Source: Acerihabitans sp035013185
GTDB taxonomy: Bacteria > Pseudomonadota > Gammaproteobacteria > Enterobacterales > Enterobacteriaceae
Reading direction: 5' to 3'
Length of the DNA: 64,000 nt
Assembly: GCF_035013185.1 (NCBI RefSeq)
Contig: NZ_JAYGJO010000001.1
Coordinates: 310,001-374,000, forward strand
A program made the position numbers and the translations under genes. Below, piece by piece: positions 60,635 through 64,000 of this stretch. Within the stretch, counting starts at the first letter, position 1. Each line of letters starts with the position of its first letter. Below the pieces are notes generated by a model, which had not been told where the DNA came from, made no database searches, and saw nothing but the letters and a program-made list of their open reading frames with translations.

Positions 60635-61477
60635 TTATTCCAGTGGGACAAACTTCAAGCTGGCCAAAGGTTGTACTTTTTCAGCACGCACCATTTTATA
60701 ATCGGTATCAGGGCCAATCCAGCGATTCCATATCTGGTCGATCTCGCCAGCAGCATCCATGGCGTAAAGGCTGCTATTCACTTTCGCCAATAACGCCGGT
60801 TCCCCTTGTTTTAACCCCACCGCAATCGGTTCCAAGGCCATAGGTTCTTTGATAATGGCCAAGTTGACGCCATCTTTTTTGGCCTGCATCACCAGCTTAG
60901 TGGCCGTCATATTGTTAGTGACAAAACCGACCGATTTGTTCTGCTGCAATGCCAAATAGGCGGAGGCGGTATCTTGGAACGTCACGGGTTTGGCGTCCGC
61001 CATACGGATGGATTGTTCCGATGTTGAACCTTTAGTCGCGCTGATACGTTTCCCTTTAAAGTCTGCCCTGGTTTTGTCAGCATCAACACTTTTCACCACC
61101 AATACCTCTTTGGCGATATAATAGGGATCGCTGAATTGAATTTGCGCGGCGCGGGTCTTGGTATACGCCAAATTAGCCACCAATACATCAACCCGGCCGG
61201 TGGTCAGCACCGCGATGCGCGCCTCGACGGATACCGGCATCAGATTGAGTTTCACCCCCATCTGTTTGGCCAATGCGCCACATAAATCCACATCCATGCC
61301 CACCAGTTTGCGGGTTTTAACGTCTGGTGAGGAAAATGGCGGAACGTCTGAGTAAACGCCACAGTTGAGTACGCCACGTCCCTGAATATCCGACAGCATG
61401 TTGGCCAGAGAAGGTAATGCGGTCAATAGCAACGGTACCGCAAGCAATACCACACTTAATTTATTTACGTTTTTCAT
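60635..61477 (-). CDS. Polar amino acid ABC transporter, periplasmic binding protein
   Basis: A 280-residue type II periplasmic binding protein of the glutamate/aspartate/glutamine (PAAT) family. It has a Sec signal peptide (LSVVLLAVPLLLTALPSLA, cleavage near residue 26). The mature part shows the family pattern GVLNCGVYSDVPPFSS, KLVGMDVDLCGALAKQMG, RIAVLTTGRVDVLVANL and FSDPYYIAKEVLVVK. The ligand is probably a polar or acidic amino acid or a dicarboxylate; it cannot be assigned. The frame extends to 61651, but ATG 61477 starts the signal peptide and has TTGGAG about 11 bases ahead. It is the last gene of a four-gene operon (permeases, ATPase, binding protein). Confidence 0.85.
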   Translation of the reverse strand: MKNVNKLSVVLLAVPLLLTALPSLANMLSDIQGRGVLNCGVYSDVPPFSSPDVKTRKLVGMDVDLCGALAKQMGVKLNLMPVSVEARIAVLTTGRVDVLVANLAYTKTRAAQIQFSDPYYIAKEVLVVKSVDADKTRADFKGKRISATKGSTSEQSIRMADAKPVTFQDTASAYLALQQNKSVGFVTNNMTATKLVMQAKKDGVNLAIIKEPMALEPIAVGLKQGEPALLAKVNSSLYAMDAAGEIDQIWNRWIGPDTDYKMVRAEKVQPLASLKFVPLE

Positions 61478-61514
61478 ATCATGGTGCTCCAATAGTGCAA
61501 AACAGGCGATAGAA

Positions 61515-62252
61515 TCAGTGTTGGCGCAGGTCTGCCAGGAAACGTTGTGCCCGTGGGTGCTGTGGGCGGGTAAAAAATTGCTCAGGCGGTGCTTGTTCCA
61601 AAATCCGTCCTTCGTCCATAAACCAAACGGTATCAGCAACCTCACGCGCAAAGTTCATTTCATGGGTAACGCACATCATGGTCATGCCGTCTTGCGCCAG
61701 ACCGCGCATAACGCTTAATACTTCGCCCACCATTTCCGGATCCAGGGCGCTGGTCGGTTCGTCAAACAGCATTACCGGGGGTTTCATCGCCAAGGCCCGG
61801 GCGATGGCAACCCGCTGCTGTTGGCCACCGGAAAGTTGGGCCGGATAGGCATTAGCCTTATGCGACAGCCCCACACGCTCAAGCAGTTCCAGCGCGTGCT
61901 TATGAACCTCAGCGCGACGTAGCCCCAGTACCTTTAAAGGGGATAACATAATATTATCCAGCACCGAAATGTGGGGAAACAGGTTAAAGCTTTGGAACAC
62001 AAACCCAATGCGGGTGCGCAGATGGTTCAATCGGGTACTGGTACCATGAATATCGTGGCCGTCGAACAAAATTTGACCTTCTTCGATAGGTTCCAGACGA
62101 TTAACCGTGCGGATCAGGGTGGATTTACCTGAACCGGAGGGTCCGCACACCACCACCACCTCGCCGCTCTTGATTTCCGCGCTCAGGTCGGTAAGCGCCT
62201 GATATTCGCCATACCATTTGTTGACCCGGTTAAACATAATCATCGGAATCAT
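61515..62252 (-). CDS. Polar amino acid ABC transporter ATPase (GltL/GlnQ type)
   Basis: A 245-residue ABC ATPase of the PAAT family. It has Walker A GPSGSGKST near residues 38-46, Q-loop FVFQSFNLFPH, signature LSGGQQQRVAIARAL, Walker B VMLFDEPTSALDPEM and switch His in CVTHEMNFAREVADTVWFMDEG. The MNFAREVADRVxFMDxG ending is characteristic of amino acid importers. ATG 62250-62252 follows AGGAGTGACC. It powers the two permeases encoded immediately upstream. Confidence 0.93.
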   Translation of the reverse strand: MIPMIMFNRVNKWYGEYQALTDLSAEIKSGEVVVVCGPSGSGKSTLIRTVNRLEPIEEGQILFDGHDIHGTSTRLNHLRTRIGFVFQSFNLFPHISVLDNIMLSPLKVLGLRRAEVHKHALELLERVGLSHKANAYPAQLSGGQQQRVAIARALAMKPPVMLFDEPTSALDPEMVGEVLSVMRGLAQDGMTMMCVTHEMNFAREVADTVWFMDEGRILEQAPPEQFFTRPQHPRAQRFLADLRQH

Positions 62253-62270
62253 CCGGTCACTCCTATTGAA

Positions 62271-63014
62271 TTAAGATTTTGGGGTTAAGAGGGCGGCTTT
62301 TGCCGTGCCGGAGGACGGCGAACTCAGGCGTTTTCGGGCAATTCTTTGTTCCATGTGACTGGCAAGCGCCGTCAAACTGAAACAAATGATGTAATAACTC
62401 AGGGCGACAATCGCAAAAACGGCAAAGGGCTTGGTGAGTAGCTGATTATTGACCTGATTGGCGGCGAACGTCAGTTCCTGAACATTGATGACATAACCCA
62501 ACGTACTGTCTTTGATGATCGATACCAGCTGGCTTATCATACTGGGCAACATGTTAAACAGTGCCTGTGGCAAGATAATCAGACGAAAAGCCTTGAGGTA
62601 ACTCATCCCCATCGCACGGGCTGCTTCATACTGGCCCGATGGCAGTGCCTGAATGCCCGCACGCACAATCTCGGCAATATAGGCGCTTTCATACACCACC
62701 AAGGTACACAGCATGGTGGTGAATCCGTCGACGTTGCGACCGAGTAGCAGCGGAACGCAAAAGTAAGTCCAGAACACCACCATGACCAGCGGAATACCGC
62801 GCAATATGTACACCCAGGAGGCGGCAAAATAGCGCAGCCAACGAAAGGGAGAGACCCGGGCCATGCCCAACACTAACCCCACTGGCAACGCAAACAGCAT
62901 GGCGAGCAAAGACAGCACCAAGGTACAGGCAATCCCGCCTAAGGGCCCATTAGGATATTGGCCTACCAGGAACAGCATCCAGTTTTGCTGAATTATCGAA
63001 AAAAAATCGAACAT
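62271..63014 (-). CDS. Polar amino acid ABC transporter permease (GltK type)
   Basis: A 247-residue His/Glu/Gln/Arg-family inner-membrane permease with about five segments. The EAA loop region is ALPSGQYEAARAMGMSYLKAFRLIILPQALFNMLPSMISQLVSIIKDSTLGYVI, which contacts the ATPase. An earlier segment with RYFAASWVYILRGIPLVMVVFWTYF is also typical. It forms a heterodimer with the permease encoded just upstream. The C-terminal tail after the last segment is short and basic. It is separated by 5 bases from the upstream permease gene and 18 from the ATPase gene. Confidence 0.92.
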   Translation of the reverse strand: MFDFFSIIQQNWMLFLVGQYPNGPLGGIACTLVLSLLAMLFALPVGLVLGMARVSPFRWLRYFAASWVYILRGIPLVMVVFWTYFCVPLLLGRNVDGFTTMLCTLVVYESAYIAEIVRAGIQALPSGQYEAARAMGMSYLKAFRLIILPQALFNMLPSMISQLVSIIKDSTLGYVINVQELTFAANQVNNQLLTKPFAVFAIVALSYYIICFSLTALASHMEQRIARKRLSSPSSGTAKAALLTPKS

Positions 63015-63019
63015 GTCGT

Positions 63020-63721
63020 TTACCTCGCCAACGCGCGCTGATACCGCTGCGCCAGAATCGCGCCGGCGCCCATCAACAGCAGCGAGCAGGCCAGATAGGC
63101 AACAGAGGAGATCAGGTACACTTCGAAAGTACGGAAGGTATAGTTTTCAATCTCACGCGTGGCATAGGTCAGTTCCGCCACGCCAATCACCATCGCCAGG
63201 CTGGTATTCTTGAACAGTAGTACCGTATGGTTGATCAATGCGGGTAGCGCGTTGCGTATGCTTTGCGGCAAAATCACCCAGCGCATGGAACGGATATACC
63301 CCATGCCCAGCGCCCGTGCAGCTTCAGTTTGACCACTAGGAATGGCGCGCAATCCGCTGCGAATATCTTCACAGAAGTAGGCCGCCTGGCATAAACCTAA
63401 AGCGGTAAGCGAGAACACAAACTCACTATTGAAATTGTTCAACCAGATTTGTACTGATGCAGGCAACAGCGTCGGAATGGCAAAATACCAGATCATCAGC
63501 TGGATTAACGTGGGTACATTGCGGTGATAAGAGACATAGACGGCGACCAGGGCGGTGGTCACCCGCTTGTTAGCCAGGCGCAGCAACACCAATAGTACGG
63601 CCAGCGCCATGGCCAAGAGCCAGGAGCCAAGGGCCAATTGTAATGTCAACTTGATGCCGGATAACAGCATCGCGCCGTACTGCCCATGCAAAACCACACC
63701 AAAATCAAGCGTATTGTTCAT
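63020..63721 (-). CDS. Polar amino acid ABC transporter permease (GltJ type)
   Basis: A 233-residue inner-membrane permease of the same family. The EAA loop is AIPSGQTEAARALGMGYIRSMRWVILPQSIRNALPALINHTVLLFKNTSLAMVIGVAELTY, and the N-terminal half has VAVYVSYHRNVPTLIQLMIWYFA. It is the first gene of the operon. The frame begins at 63736; ATG 63719-63721 is preferred because AAGGAAGG sits about 4 bases ahead and the longer version only adds five residues. It lies 36 bases downstream of a short-chain dehydrogenase gene that may belong to the same transcript. Confidence 0.92.
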   Translation of the reverse strand: MNNTLDFGVVLHGQYGAMLLSGIKLTLQLALGSWLLAMALAVLLVLLRLANKRVTTALVAVYVSYHRNVPTLIQLMIWYFAIPTLLPASVQIWLNNFNSEFVFSLTALGLCQAAYFCEDIRSGLRAIPSGQTEAARALGMGYIRSMRWVILPQSIRNALPALINHTVLLFKNTSLAMVIGVAELTYATREIENYTFRTFEVYLISSVAYLACSLLLMGAGAILAQRYQRALAR

Positions 63722-63757
63722 CAGCCTTCCTTCCACATTAACGACACCGCCAGTTTC

Positions 63758-64000
63758 TCACGAGGTAGTATCATCCGGACGCATCGTCGACAGCCCGCCC
63801 GGCACTTGCAAGGTTGGCGTGAGTTCAATGTGCCCAATATTCACCGCAATCGGTGCCGCAATGCTAAAGGACACCGCATCGGCAACATCCTTGGCCAGCG
63901 GTAACTCAAAACCATCGATATAGCGTCTGCGCGCTTCTTCAGCATCGCCCAGTACATTACCGAAGATCTCCGTCGCCACCCGGCCCGGACAAATCTCGGT
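63758..64000 (-). CDS. Short-chain dehydrogenase/reductase, C-terminal part (5' end outside window)
   Basis: Partial gene: 80 C-terminal codons plus the stop are visible, and the reading frame runs off the window at base 64000. The segment begins TEICPGRVATEIFGNV, the typical SDR region after the catalytic Tyr/Lys helix (P-G-x-V/T). It continues with LAKDVADAVSFSIAAPIAVNIGHIELTPTLQ, as in classical SDR enzymes such as the YdfG/serine-3-dehydrogenase group. The cofactor and catalytic residues are not in the window, so the substrate cannot be given. GTG 63979 could look like a start but is internal to the SDR fold. It lies on the same strand as the amino acid ABC transporter operon. Confidence 0.82.
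   Translation of the reverse strand, partial: TEICPGRVATEIFGNVLGDAEEARRRYIDGFELPLAKDVADAVSFSIAAPIAVNIGHIELTPTLQVPGGLSTMRPDDTTS

Overview
The window is a chromosomal segment of an enterobacterium. Protein sequences and gene order follow the Escherichia coli yei/fru/mgl/cdd/metG region closely: yeiR-yeiQ-yeiP-setB, fruBKA, nfo, yeiH, yeiE, lysP, yeiG, folE, yeiB, galS, mglBAC, sanA, cdd, yohK-yohJ, metG, mrp. Blocks of genes that E. coli K-12 does not carry here are spliced into that backbone. The mosaic, together with a degenerate intergenic repeat seen in several gaps, suggests a genus outside the E. coli/Salmonella core, such as a Sodalis-, Pectobacterium- or Serratia-like lineage. The genus is an inference and cannot be fixed from this sequence. 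I saw no rRNA, tRNA, CRISPR array, phage or intact insertion sequence.

Layout. 1-4173 (minus): GTPase YeiR (cut by the window edge), polyol dehydrogenase YeiQ, EF-P paralogue YeiP, sugar exporter SetB. 4498-8450: fructose PTS operon fruBKA with two Cra operators and a terminator. 8516-13343: nfo, yeiH, yeiE, lysP. 13488-17546: an accessory patch with a Fur box, an iron-type ABC permease/ATPase pair lacking a binding protein, an ATP-grasp gene that looks damaged, and a secreted-protein pseudogene. 17779-20748: formylglutathione hydrolase, folE, yeiB. 20831-24341: eptA-pmrA-pmrB behind two PmrA boxes. 24571-30473: galS and mglBAC with Gal and CRP sites, then sanA. 30665-32362: malic enzyme maeA.

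32509-43099 is the most unusual block. A response regulator and a 1118-residue protein that fuses an NCS1 nucleobase-type permease to a hybrid histidine kinase are divergent from a urea/amide ABC transporter operon (urtABCDE type) ending in a formamidase. Sensor, uptake and hydrolysis thus form one apparent nitrogen-scavenging module, in which the sensor may read a transported solute.

43255-50690: cdd, yohKJ, a YagE-type aldolase, a SymE-like toxin behind a LexA box, an MFS exporter preceded by seven heptamer repeats, and metG. 51022-55560: mrp, a Phd/PIN toxin-antitoxin pair behind a perfect palindrome, a 2-ketogluconate kinase/reductase pair with its own palindromic operator, and a DUF1471 peptide. 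55862-64000: a SulP permease, a Pho-box-preceded phosphoesterase plus dihaem peroxidase, a polar amino acid ABC transporter, and the tail of a short-chain dehydrogenase.
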